DNA of 64,000 bases, taken from the NCBI GenBank assembly GCA_907165275.2, contig OU015658.1, forward strand, positions 74,501 through 138,500. The letters run 5' to 3'. The stretch is from Zygaena filipendulae. Taxonomy: Eukaryota > Arthropoda > Insecta > Lepidoptera > Zygaenidae. Of the stretch, positions 21,746-31,985 are shown piece by piece. Made by a program: the position numbers and the translations under genes. The first letter of the stretch is position 1. Every line of letters starts with the position of its first letter. The notes beneath the pieces are model-generated. The model did no database searches, was not told where the DNA came from, and saw only the letters and a program-made list of their open reading frames with translations.

Positions 21746-23091
21746 CGAGTGTTTGCAGCGTCTTCGTTAGCGGCGTTTGTTTTTATGAATTGATGTGAGC
21801 GCCAGCGCGCGCCGCCCGCCCGGGGCGACACCCTTCTCGACTTAGTCGCCGGGCTCATTGCATCTGCTCGTAAGTGGCACCCGTCGTGTGTCGCAGGAGA
21901 TGCTACCTTTACTCAAACATACAATATAAGTGATATACATTATACAGCTGTTTGAAAGGTTGAAATATTCTCACAACATATATATTCTCACAGTGATAAC
22001 AAGCTGCGAAGCGCGGATATTCTATGGGTAGGTACTGTCATATTTTTTTTATTTTACTTCGAATTAAATTATTTGACTTCCACTTTGATGAGAGTAAAAT
22101 TTACAGAACTTTACAGAACGGTCCTGAGGCGTAACTTTGTTTTCACTGAGTTACGCATGCAACTTGCATTTATTGATCTTGCAGCGCTTCAAGTACATAC
22201 AGTATGTTAAGTAGGCCGTTCCATAAATTACATCCAGTTTTCAATCACTTGCTGGACGCTGGTGTCCGATTGTGATTATATATCGGGGAGATTGACCCAA
22301 AAAAAAACCCGATTAATCTTGTTGAAGCTGAACTTATTCATTGGACTTTTGGCGACTATTAAAAATAATTGCAAACGTCGCTCGTAGTCGTTCGACACAA
22401 AATGCTATCGACTCATTTCATTCCCGCTTCCTGACTGGACGAGCGGGCGGGCTGCGCGGGTAGCGGGGCGCGGGCGGAGGGGGATATCAGGTCGGTCGCA
22501 GTGAGGGTACGTGTACCTACTGACAATCAGCGGGCGCGCAATATTTACGAGCGCCGGAATCCGCCGCCCATCAGCTGACGAGGCGGCTCGCGGCCCGGCG
22601 CGGACCGGACACGGATCGCACGGGCGACGTGAACCGGACGCGGGCCGGACCGGCACCGGGCGGGCGACGCGCCCTCTACCGCTGAATCAGTAAGCATATC
22701 AATTGATTTGTGTTGTAATACAATGTGATAAATTATACGCTATTATTATCGTATGCACAGATAATATAGTGATGTAACTTTTTTACCAACGAAGATTTAT
22801 AATGTTCCGTAGCCGAATGATAAAAATTGCGATTTATATAACCTCCGTCCGCGAGTCACAACACTTTTACTCATTGAAACCCAATACAATATGCAACGGA
22901 GGGGTGTAGAAGAAATCGGTTCAGACAAGCGTGCTGGTGATCGTATCGTATCGGTCTCGAGTAACCATAATGACGATCCGAACTGACTTACTTACCCATT
23001 TGACTATTCAACAGTTGACTCATCAATTCTATGAATTCTTTTACTAGTAAAAAATACAGCATATCTGATTGTGAGTAGCAAAGATCCTTTT
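21746..23091. other. Spacer with GC patches
   Basis: GC-rich at 21795-21830 and at 22435-22685 (GGACCGGACACGGATCGCAC, CGGACGCGGGCCGGACCGGC). The latter carries overlapping frames on both strands without domains. Nothing else recognised. Confidence 0.4.
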
Positions 23092-23150
23092 TTATTTTTA
23101 ACCGACTCCCCAAAAAGGAGGAGGTTCTCAATTCGATGCGTATGGTTTTT
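23092..23150 (+). repeat. GGAGGAGGTTC repeat, copy 2
   Basis: TTTTTAACCGACTCCCCAAA, AAGGAGGAGGTTCTCAATTC, then a T-rich tail. Same order as 6941-7000 (reverse) and 29016-29078. Confidence 0.65.
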
Positions 23151-23213
23151 TTTAACTCTAAACCGGCCGCCCCAACAGAGGATTTAACGGTAGATTACGA
23201 TTTTTTGATTTGA

Positions 23214-23422
23214 TTGGAGAAATTGTAAGTAAATTAAAGTTTAAAAATGATAGCGCCATTTTGTGTCAAGAATTTTTATGTTCAATATTTAGTTACATAT
23301 GTATTTAAACAATGTAATGAGGTAAACACATAATTAAAAAGCGTTCTCTAAATCTCATTAAATCGTTCTGGATCAATAACTTCGTTTTGTGGGTTAACAT
23401 GTTATTGCTTATCTGCGTCCAT
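23214..23422 (+). mobile_element. GGACGCAGATAAGCAAT-type MITE, one-ended copy
   Basis: Follows 34356-34554 closely: TTGGAGAAATT, ATAGCGCCATTT, TATTCAATATTTAGTTACAT, AACACATAATTAAAAA-CGTT, and the end TGTTATTGCTTATCTGCGTC. The left terminal repeat present in the other copy is missing here; unrelated sequence precedes it. Confidence 0.65.
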
Positions 23423-23514
23423 TTAGGTCTAGAAATTCCTATCCCAAAAGGTACGTGTACCTACATAATTAGTCAGCCACTAGTTTATCACTAAATATTA
23501 CAAAAGAAAGTCCT

Positions 23515-23803
23515 CCGTCTTTCTGTCTGTCTGTTCGCGATAAACTCAAAACGCATTTTCGTGCGGTTTTCACCAGAAGATAGAGTGATTGACGAGGAAG
23601 GTCTAGGTATATAATAATTTGTCAAGGCTTTGTGTAAATCGGTTGAAATATATACATATAACGAGAAATCGTTGGAAGTGTCGGAAAGTCAAACCGCCTA
23701 CGTTGTCGCCTACAGAAAAGGACATAGGGAAGTTTTTCCCGGAATTTCTGCGGAAACTACAAAATTAAATACGAGTGAAACCGCTGGGAACGGCTATTAA
23801 AAT
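23515..23803 (-). repeat. Family A-related repeat, diverged copy
   Basis: Begins CTTTCTGTCTGTCTGTTCGC, GATAAACTCAAAACGC, TGCGGTTTTCACCAG, and ends AGTTTTTCCCGGAATTTCTG, CGGAAAC, GTGAAACCGCTGGGAACGGC. The head matches family A; the TCTGTCTGTTCGCGATAA part resembles subfamily B in reverse. Confidence 0.65.
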
Positions 23804-24082
23804 ATAAAACTATTAATATTAAAATTTATAACTTTTCTATAAGTATGCAAATATCCGTTCTATCTTATTTTAACTTTAAACCTGCTGCCGAGTTGAAAAT
23901 CTTTTATTTTACGACGAACAGGTACTCAGAGATAACTGGAAATAAAATTAAAAAATACACAAACTCCGTTCGAGCAACCGCTTTAAAAATGTAAATTTGC
24001 AATTAAAAATTATCCTTCCAATAAAGAGAGCGGCTTGAAATTAGCGCGAGGCGAGAGCGGCGCGGGGTGTTGGAGTGGACCG
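23804..24082. other. Spacer without recognised gene
   Basis: AT-rich; nothing recognised. Confidence 0.35.
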
Positions 24083-24190
24083 AGTCAGCGGCACCTCAGC
24101 GTGAGGTACGGTACGGTAGGCATGTTGAGGCATGGTACCTCAGTACGGTGAGGCACGGTGAGGCACACTGAGGTATGGGACGGCATCATC
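24083..24190 (+). repeat. Irregular GGTAC/GAGGCA repeat
   Basis: Repeated words GAGGTACGGTACGGTAGGCA, TGAGGCATGGTACC, CAGTACGGTGAGGCACGGTG and AGGCACACTGAGGTATGGGA. An imperfect 10-bp unit (GGTGAGGCAC) is visible in the right half. Confidence 0.6.
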
Positions 24191-25763
24191 AAACGGCCGC
24201 TTAGTGCCAAAGTGTAAATTTTAGCAGACAACGGCAGTGTCGGCCTCAAGCGTGACATCCTGTGCCTGCATGTCGAGTCAGATTTAAAAATAAAAAGATG
24301 AGAAAGACGTCGCTCTCTATTATTATTTTTTAGTTTTTAAAATTGACTTTATGGAATATTGTGATGTGTTTGAGATGCCCATGGAAAGTTTTAGGAAGCG
24401 TGAACATATTTTGAAATGAAAATGAATGAAATGAAAATGAATTTTGCTCATAGTTGTAGCACAGATAGGTAATATAATGTTGTAGTATAGTATGCCTCAT
24501 AAATTTGAATAAAACTTTTCTAGATTACTTTTAACGTCTTTACTAATTCATTCATTTACATCAAGGGAGTTATTTTTAATGTGTTTACATAACTACAATT
24601 GTGCTGAATCCCCATTCAACAGCGAACATTACAATACAGTGACATTATCTCCGTATATGAAACTAATCCGCTTCCGGCTCGTGGCGGGGCGGCGCGGGGC
24701 GGGGCGGGGGAGGGGGCGGGGCGGCTCCAGTACAAACACGGCGTAAGAGGATACGCCGCTAATGTAGGTGAGGAGCGAATCGATAAGCAAATACTCGCTA
24801 GGGCTGGCGCCGAGCCAACTTCGCTCCGCGGGATTTAGCCGCGGCGCACTCCTGCCGAGCCCTTTCGCGAGCTCTATCAATGCAGCGGTTTTTATGACAC
24901 TGACAATGTTGTGTAACCGACTGCTAAGAATCCATTTCATAGCTAGCTTTCCGGGAAGCTATGACGGGCGGGTATTTTATGTGTGCTGTCATAATAATCG
25001 TTGTGATTTTATTGACGTCGAAAATAGCCATATACAAGGAAAAATTTTAGACTGTCGTATTTATTTATCAGCTGCTAAATCGGTTCATTTTTTTCATAGA
25101 CTAGATACAACACAAAGAAAATAACAACTAGAGTTAGATACAAGATACTAAAGAATAACTAGATATGTCTATCATAAAGACTTGTTCTACCAACCAATCA
25201 AGTCTTGTATGAACGTAGAAAAGTATTATAGCGCTCAGAAAACCGACATTCAGCATGTTATCCCAGTTTCTAGGATTAGGCAATGCGCTTATATGTATAT
25301 ATTATATATGTACGTATTTTTTTACATTTAGCTTTAGTAAAATGTGTTAGCGTCTCAACATAATGGATGTGCGAAAATACCACCGTCGAATGTGCGTTGA
25401 CCCTTAAACTTAACGAAACAAAACTTACTTCAGTCACGGACGAGACCGCAGTGTTGTAATTGTCTGCGCTACTTCGGGCGCTTAGAGCTCGCCCGCTAGG
25501 GTTGCCAACCACCACTGGAACCATCACCAACAACCATCATCTGGAAGCGTGTCATTTCTGTGTCCCTAAATGAAGAATTTTTGAAGAAACAGACAGAAGA
25601 TTTTAAGAATTGATTTTTATTATAAGTATCACATATAGTTATATAGCTACTACGGTACAGTACGGTATTTAAAAGATTATATATATGCAATATAAAAAAG
25701 ACGCTATTTTGACTTTAATTTACAGACACTTTAATTTTATTCATATGAATAGACTACCTGTAT
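24191..25763. other. Spacer with GC patch
   Basis: GC-rich at 24675-24730 with GGGGCGGCGCGGGGCGGGGC G-tracts, then a mixed stretch to about 24880. Frames at 24629-24940 and 24768-25124 show no domain. Otherwise AT-rich. Confidence 0.4.
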
Positions 25764-25915
25764 TCTGCGGTTTGATATGAATTTTAGGATTTCCTCAGGA
25801 AGTCCAAAATAAAAAATACCCTTTGGCCTATTCCTGTTTCCAAAATAACTATATAAATACTCATGAAAACCCGTTAGCCTTTGTAAAAATTTTCCCGAAC
25901 AAACAGACAGAAAAT
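25764..25915 (+). repeat. Family A/B repeat, strongly diverged
   Basis: CTGCGGTTTGATATGAATTT, GGATTTCCTCAGGAAGTCCA, AAATAAAAAATACCCTTT and ACAAACAGACAGAAAA follow family order. The 163-codon plus frame from 25823 overlaps this decayed copy and is not a gene. Confidence 0.5.
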
Positions 25916-26339
25916 AAGGCTATTCATATTTTATTGAACTTGCAAAAAAAACAACTGTGCTCAACGGAAGGCATTCTTATTTTACTGTCTTGTTTTAGGT
26001 TTTATAAATGTTATTTTATACAATTTGTTCTAAATTCTAATTCTACTGTTTCCATTTCTTTACAGCCCGCGGTTCGTCTTGAGATCTTGATATGTACAAA
26101 TACTGGTGAACTGTCGTGTGCAACCCTGGCTCCCAGTCCACAGTCAACGCCGGCGAGTATGAGTCTGACGAGGGTCCCAGCTGCTCATTGGGAACAGAAT
26201 CACGGCTTCATTTCACTTCGACACCGAGCAAGCGTCGTATCATGTTTTTTTTTTCTTATTTGCATTGCATTCAGCCAGTCTCAGTTACAAAATTTTAAGC
26301 GGGAAAAGGAATAGTTTAGCAGTAATGTGGATCCGCGGT
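25916..26339. other. Spacer without recognised gene
   Basis: AT-rich spacer with an open frame but no recognisable domain. Confidence 0.35.
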
Positions 26340-26665
26340 CACGGAGCGGGGCGCGAGGCGGGCGGGGTGCGGTGGCGGGGTGCGGGGTCACGTGAGCGTG
26401 ACGCTTTATAATTTAATTTGCATGTTTAATTAATTGCAACCCTTCGGCCGCGCCGCGACCACTAGCCCCCCCCCCGCCCCCCCGTGCGCCCCCCGCCGCG
26501 GGTGGACATTATTCATACGGTGTTTCATAATTGGCCCCCGAGCCGACCGCGGCCCCGCGCCCCGCGCCCCTGCCCCCGCACGACCCCTGTAATTAGGGAA
26601 CAAATGACTCTATATCGCGGGTACTCTTAACATTATCCCCACATGATATATGGCGGTCGACCGAG
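26340..26665. promoter_or_regulatory. Candidate enhancer: GC patch with homeodomain/POU sites
   Basis: GC-rich blocks (26340-26400, 26447-26510, 26540-26590) enclose AT-rich words typical of developmental factors: octamer ATTTGCAT at 26416-26423, TTAATTAATTG at 26426-26436, ATTATTCAT near 26508, CATAATTGG near 26527, and GTAATTAGG near 26589. POU and homeodomain proteins bind such words. Clustering in a GC setting resembles a regulatory element, but conservation is unknown. Inference. Confidence 0.3.
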
Positions 26666-26849
26666 TACCTAATGTGCATAGATGACGCTTGTTCCCACAT
26701 GCAAGTAGTCTTCCTGGCGTCGCATCAATCACAACGATCCAAGATTTCAGTATACTGCAGTTTTATTTTTATACGAAATCTCGTCTCTTGCTTGTTAGTG
26801 CGTGGCTTTCATTAGTCTAAAATCAACTACATGGTAAAATTTTATTAGC

Positions 26850-27010
26850 GTGATTTCATCCGCGTAAGTTTCGGAATTACCGTAGGAATATTTTTTTCTA
26901 AAATAAAAGTCGCCTAAGTTACTCCTACCTAACTAAGCGAAGTCGAACCAGTCGTTTCAGAGATTAGTCTAAACAAACAGACAGACAGAGGAACAGAAAA
27001 AAATTAAAAC
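26850..27010 (+). repeat. Family A-related repeat (subfamily B)
   Basis: GCGTGATTTCATCCGCGTAA, GTTTCGGAATTACCGTAGGA, AACCAGTCGTTTCAGAGATT and AAACAAACAGACAGACAGAG in order. Confidence 0.65.
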
Positions 27011-27224
27011 AAAATAGCTTTTTTTTTGTGTAAATACCGTAAATATACTTTCATATGCATTTAGTGAAAAGCTGATGATTTAGAATTATAAACAGACACT
27101 TCAACTATATGAATTTATGTTTATATAGAACAAACCGTGATGTCTTCATTTTAAGAGATTTTGTTCAGCAGTCATCAGGTAGATGATCAATATGTCGGGA
27201 GATACAGCGTTATGTCAGGATATT

Positions 27225-27411
27225 AACCCTTGCGACGCCGCCCGCAGCCGGCAGCCCCTGTGAGCGTAGTCCCGGGGGCGGCGCGTCCCTAATTGGATAA
27301 TAAATGGAAATTAAGCTCTCCCAGTTACAAATAAGGGTTGAAGTGCCCGGCCCGGTCGTTAGCCGCGCCTCACCTGGCGGCGCGGGGCGCGGGGCGCGGG
27401 GCGCGGGGAGA
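27225..27411. other. GC patch with heptamer array and homeodomain-like core
   Basis: A GC-rich stretch interrupted by CCCTAATTGGATAATAAATG (about 27289). It ends in four GGGGCGC heptamers at 27382-27411. An E-box CACCTG lies near 27371. Organisation is like 26340-26665. Confidence 0.4.
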
Positions 27412-27959
27412 CGGACGACTTGCGAACTCCTCCGTGGAAGCCACGGGTCGGGAAGGTGAAGGTAATTAGTCTATGACGTCACACACACCTCCTGTCCATA
27501 CAAATAGATTTATTTTTCTTTTCTTTTTCTTATTTTCTTTAATACTTTTAACTAGCCGTTTCAGTCAGCTCCTCTCGCGCAGAGGTCAGAAACTAGTGCA
27601 TCTTGAGACAGGGTACTGACCCTGTCTCAAGCTCCGGAGAGCAAAGGCCGAGTCCGGCGGGAGGACGAGCAAGGGCGAGACGCAGCTGAGGCATCTGCAG
27701 TCTGCACAGTATACATCGTACAGACGAACGAGAGCTGTAGATGGTTTAATGTGTGGTCGATGTAAGTATACGAATGTTTAGAGAAATACTCTAATTGTTA
27801 TATCAACGTACGTTGAATCTTAAGTCCTAGAATCCGTTTCTCTTTTTATTTCAAATTTGAAGTTAATGTCCAATATCTGTCCAGCCCAGTGGCAATAATA
27901 CCTAATAATAATGGATAATAATCTATTATTTTATATAATTGTTATCGCTTTAGGTAGAA
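27412..27959. other. Spacer without recognised gene
   Basis: TGACGTCA at 27474. GAGACAGGGTACTGACCCTG, then TCTC, near 27604-27628 forms a short hairpin. Otherwise nothing recognised. Confidence 0.4.
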
Positions 27960-28070
27960 AACATTTTGTCATGACACGTGGTCATGAGAAATTGGGCTTT
28001 TGACGTGCCATGACAACGATAGTTTTCTATACTTCTTCTTACGTTTACAGCTTGTCAACTCGACTAAGGG
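27960..28070 (+). mobile_element. Possible solo end of the CCCCTTAGCC-type element
   Basis: CATGACACGTGGTCATG, then TTTTC, ACGTTTACAGCTTGTCAACT and CGACTAAGGGAGC resemble the arm of 56111-56910 but with more mismatches than at 14041-14150. Confidence 0.4.
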
Positions 28071-28197
28071 AGCAGCTGCTGCATTTGCCGGCAGGTACCG
28101 CTCCCCTGCACGGAGCGCGCCGCCCGCCCGCCCCGGTCGCACCGCGGCGCGCGATTATTGCGGATATCGATTATCATCAGTTTAAGAGAGTTATGAC

Positions 28198-28246
28198 AGC
28201 AGCCGCCCCCGCCCCCGCCCCCGCCCCCACCCCCGCCCCCGCCCCA
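28198..28246 (+). repeat. CCCCCG hexamer array
   Basis: About seven GCCCCC units with one A substitution. On the minus strand it has four or more long G-tracts and could form a G-quadruplex. It reads Pro-Ala in the plus frame. Confidence 0.9.
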
Positions 28247-28803
28247 AGCTCATCAGTTCACACGAGAAGTTGCTATTAGCGCAACCTAAATAGTGATTCC
28301 GCAACGGTTCTCCAAAAGTCGCAAATCTTTCCTTTGGTGATTCGAAAAATTAGAAATGAACATAACAGAAAATTTTAAGTAGCTATAAAGAAATACCATG
28401 AACAGAGCCGTGGAAAATTGATGCTTAGAAATAAATGCAAAATATGAAAGAGTAGTGGTATTTTTGTTTGTTTGTCAATTTATGAAACTCAGCTATGGGG
28501 ACAGCTTATGTTCAGATCAGAAACAGTAAAAACAATATCCAGAAATTTGTGCAAATAAAATTGATAGCAACATCTAATATCTATTAAAATCTTACAGACT
28601 GGCAAAAGAACGTATCAGACTTTTTCCTATTGACTTGTCCAGAGTGGAAAAAGGGTTTGTTTCTAAATCAAATAGCTGCGACACGACAGTCGGCCGCTAG
28701 AGACTAGTTAATAATATTACAACTGTACAGCTCCCGGCGACTATCTCCCTCCTTGCTCTATCCCTGCTCTCGGCTTTCACCCGCGATAACTTCATTCTTT
28801 GTA
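28247..28803. other. Spacer without recognised gene
   Basis: AT-rich; nothing recognised. Confidence 0.35.
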
Positions 28804-28947
28804 ATGCTACTGCTCCACCTGCGTGTTAACGCGTAAATTTCTGCGCTAATTTAGATGTGGCCAACATTTTAACGCGTTAACTTACTAACATTACCACGTT
28901 AGACATTAACATCAACGTTAACGTTAACGCAGGTGGAGCAGTAGCAT
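28804..28947. mobile_element. 144-bp palindromic MITE
   Basis: Starts ATGCTACTGCTCCACCTGCG and ends in its exact reverse complement (CGCAGGTGGAGCAGTAGCAT), so the outer 20 bp pair perfectly. Inside, TTAACGCG and AACGTTAACG words continue a weaker pairing. Length and symmetry fit a miniature inverted-repeat element; no coding capacity. Target duplication not clear (TA-rich flanks). Only one copy seen. Confidence 0.85.
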
Positions 28948-29015
28948 AAAAATAAGAAACTCGAGTACCTAGTTTTTTTGCTAAATCAATCAAGAACTAG
29001 TGTTATGTTTATTAA

Positions 29016-29078
29016 TTAACCCACTTCCAAAAAGGAGGAGGTTCTGCATTCGGCTGTATGTATGTTTTTTTTCTGTGC
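29016..29078 (+). repeat. GGAGGAGGTTC repeat, copy 3
   Basis: AACCCACTTCCAAAAAGGAG, GAGGTTCTGCATTCGGCTGT, ATGTATG, T run. Closest to the reverse of 6941-7000 (shares TTCGGCTGTATGTATG). Confidence 0.65.
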
Positions 29079-30041
29079 TTACGCTGTTTTTTTTTGTTAG
29101 TAGATTTGAGTTTATACATTACAAACAAACTTATATAGAAAAATTCAATCTTTTCTATTTATAACATTTCATTAATATAGACTGTATAGAAGTATAAATA
29201 TTCTGTTGGATATTGTACATCCACTGAGCAAATAATCACTAAGCTACGTTTTAAGGGTATGGCACTTCCATACTAATCGATGAACCGATCTATGAAAGCA
29301 TTTTGTGCCAACCGTACCAATGCAATGTATGACGCGGTCATAGAAATTTGGTTAAGTATTCCAAAGTTGGTAAAGAAGTTTGCGCATAAATCCATAGTAA
29401 CTTTTGGTTCAAGGGAGTGTCGCTGGCCTGTGTACATCGGTACTGTACACTGTACAGTCACTGTTGTCCCAAATAAAACCTATTCTATCTCATCCTAATC
29501 TGTGCAGTATAAAAGAAGAATGTGCATGGAGAGTATATAAATAAATAAATAAATATAATTAATACCGGCTGCGGCCGTGCGGGAGCAACCCCCCCCCCTC
29601 CCCCCGCCCCGGCCTCCCCCCGCGGGTGGCAGCCACGAGCCAAGGAACAAGGAAGGAGCGCGCCACATTCCCACACGTCAGTGCCCCAATAACTCACTCG
29701 CCGACGACTCGGCTGCTCAGTGCTCATCCAGCGGGCGGCCCCCTATTAAGTCAACAGACCGCCAGACAGCACTCACCACAAAGTCCAACCAACTTCCAGT
29801 ATTTCGCAGACAATGCATAAAATACATCTGACATTAATTCGTTTCTAGATGGTATCGAAACTTATCTGCAATCAGCTATGTGTGGTAGTAAACAGTTAAA
29901 CACCGATAGTATGCTGTTTGACGCTTGAAAAATATACAAGTTTGGGCAGAAAAGGGGATTTTTTTACCATACTTTGATATTGCACCTAGCTAATGCTGAA
30001 TTGGTGACCCTTTCGGCAGAGCATGCAAGAGATATTATCTA
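29079..30041. other. Spacer with GC patch
   Basis: AAAT microsatellite near 29537-29557, then a C-rich patch at 29575-29635. Frames across it (29485-29831) have no domain. Otherwise AT-rich. Confidence 0.4.
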
Positions 30042-30330
30042 CTAGCTGTGCCCAGCGGTTTCAGCCGCATGAAAGGTTTTATACAACAACTTTTTTTACT
30101 GACATCCGATTTCAATGAAACAAAGCCTATATGTAGCTCCAGGCTAAGTTGTGAAAACCGTGAAAACCGCATGACAATCGGTTCAGTAGATGCGGAGATT
30201 ATCGCGAACAGAATTCTTTATTTTAAAAACTTATTTTTTGGGCTTGGATTACTCTTCTTTTATCACCCCTCTCAAAATATTCAATGTACAGAATCGCGGA
30301 TTCTACTCTTTTATTATAGTATAGATAGAA
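30042..30330 (+). repeat. Family C repeat, copy 1
   Basis: Begins CTAGCTGTGCCCAGCGGTTT, then GAAAGGTTTTATACAACAAC, CATCCGATTTCAATGAAA, CCAGGCTAAG, GGAGATTATCGCGAACAGA, TTATCACCCCTCTCAA and CAGAATCGCGGATTCTACTC. Same order as 31672-31985, 1.6 kb downstream and in the same orientation. The head is shared with family A; the body is its own. The 115-codon plus frame over it is not a gene. Confidence 0.8.
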
Positions 30331-30349
30331 GATGTCTCTTTAGATTAGT

Positions 30350-30420
30350 CACTGTTTATGTTTGTTTCTTTTTCTTGTGTGTTGTGCTGAAATAAATATA
30401 TTATCTTCTTCTTCTTCTTG
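30350..30420 (+). mobile_element. LINE 3'-tail fragment
   Basis: TTTTCTTGTGTGTTGTGCTG, AAATAAATATATTA, then a CTT trinucleotide tail. Pairs with 6836-6897. Confidence 0.6.
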
Positions 30421-30621
30421 ATAAATAATGTGTTTTCCTCCTAACATCTCCATGTCTAACAGATAGATATAGGAAAATAAAGAATCTTTTACATAATTAT
30501 TGTGTATAGATTCTAGGACAAAAATGTCTTGGAACTTACTACACGTAGGTATGAAGTTTCTTTTGCATTTAGTATTTTCCTATCTGATTTTATTATTAGC
30601 ACTGTTATAATATAATAATAC

Positions 30622-30785
30622 TAGCTGTTCCACGCAGTTTAACCCACACGATCCCCTTGAGGATTCTGGGATTAAAAATATCCTGTTTTAATTTAGGGTA
30701 TAAGCTTCTATTTCATCCAAATCCGTCCAACTTTTTCAGCGTGAAATAATAACAAACACTCACGAACAAACTTTCCCATTTCAAT
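30622..30785 (+). repeat. Family A repeat, nearly full, diverged
   Basis: TACTAGCTGTTCCACGCAGT, TTGAGGATTCTGGGATTAAA, AATATCCTG, CATCCAAATCCGTCCAACTT, TTTCAGCGTGAAATAATAAC. The CCGCGGG box has decayed. Confidence 0.65.
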
Positions 30786-30929
30786 TTTGCGTTCATTGCG
30801 TTTCAAATGTGCTGCGAAGTTAGTTTTACGCATGTCCCCCGAGGGAGTATACGCTGGGCGGACACAGCGTCAACTATTGTCGAGTAAAATAGAATGGGAT
30901 GACAAACACACGGCCTTACGTCGCGACTC

Positions 30930-31110
30930 GTGACGGGCCGCACTCCGCCCGGCCCGGCCTCTCTCGGCCCGGCCCGGCCGGTGCTATCCGGGCCGTTTGT
31001 CATGGCTGATAACATCCCGCGAAATGGGAACATCCTAGTTGTCTCATATTTACCGCAGCCCCCCTACCCCCCCCCTCCCTCTCGCCTCTCCCCCGGCGTG
31101 GCCGCGGCGG
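30930..31110. other. GC patch upstream of the TATA box
   Basis: GGCCCGGCC repeats at 30948-30985 and C-rich sequence at 31058-31110, ending GTGGCCGCGGCGGACAG. Directly precedes the TATAAAAG at 31120 and could be its promoter-proximal region. Confidence 0.4.
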
Positions 31111-31119
31111 ACAGACAGA

Positions 31120-31268
31120 TATAAAAGTGTTATCATTGTAACTCGACTCCCGGCATCTTGTTTCATAACAAGTTGAGTGAATACTCTCGACCCAGACCCT
31201 GAGATTTACTTCTGAGAGCTCTTCCCAGTAAATTGCGTCACTTTGATACGTTTGCGAGATAAAATAAG
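31120..31268 (+). promoter_or_regulatory. Candidate TATA promoter and untranslated first exon
   Basis: TATAAAAG at 31120-31127 matches a TATA box. About 140 bp downstream, AAATAAG at 31262-31268 is followed by GTGAGTAC (GT at 31269-31270), a near-perfect eukaryotic splice donor. With transcription starting 25-30 bp after the TATA box, the first exon would be about 31150-31268. It has no ATG, as expected for a 5' untranslated exon. A GC-rich stretch lies just upstream. No acceptor or second exon could be identified, so the product is unknown. Confidence 0.35.
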
Positions 31269-31671
31269 GTGAGTACTTATTGTAGTAAAATCGAAACTAG
31301 AAACCTGAGAGGCTATTATGTAACTATTTCTTAACATTTTTCGGTTTCAATCAAAAACATGGCGGTTTTGCGATTACAATATGCAAGTTTGGACACCTAC
31401 AATATCTACCAATCGACCTAAATAAACATACCTACTTTAAAAGTTGAAACTACCTAATTAATATGATTAATTAATCACAAAGTCGCAAATTTTTCTGATT
31501 AAAACTGAAATGATTCCTTGTGAAGTATTGTAATGAAGGGTGTTACGGAGCTTTGACTTCTACTTCGATAAGTCGGAACCCCCAATTGATATAACACCTC
31601 CGGTTCCGACATACCTTCGTAATATGCTTAATAGTGAAAACTAAGCCAATCAGTTTGAAATATATTATGTA
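31269..31671. other. Spacer (possible start of an intron)
   Basis: AT-rich; nothing recognised beyond the splice-donor match at its start. Confidence 0.35.
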
Positions 31672-31985
31672 CTAGTTGTGCCGCGCGGTTTCACCCGCGC
31701 GAAAGGTTTTTATACAACAACTTTTTTTCCTGATGACATCCGATTTCAATGAAAAAAAGCCTATATGTAGTTCCAGGCTAAGCTTAATCTACCTGTGAAA
31801 ACCACATGACAATCTGTTTAGTAGATTCGGAGATTATCGCGAACAGACAGACAGACGGAAAAGAATTAAAAAAAAAAATTTGTGCTTAGTTACTCTTCTT
31901 TTATCACCCCTCTCAATTTTAGGTAAAAATATTCAATGTACAGAATCGCGGATTCTACTCTTTTGTTATAGTATATAGATGTAAC
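31672..31985 (+). repeat. Family C repeat, copy 2
   Basis: Well-preserved copy: CTAGTTGTGCCGCGCGGTTT, CACCCGCGCGAAAGG, TATACAACAACTTTTTTTCC, GAACAGACAGACAGACGG, and the GAATCGCGGATTCTACTCTT end. Two TTTTAG-AATATTCAAT-type blocks differ by short indels from copy 1. Confidence 0.8.

Noticed and set aside
25823..26314. 163-codon plus-strand open frame
   Set aside because: It overlaps a decayed family A/B repeat (25764-25915), has no recognisable domain and low-complexity composition; no splice or promoter support.
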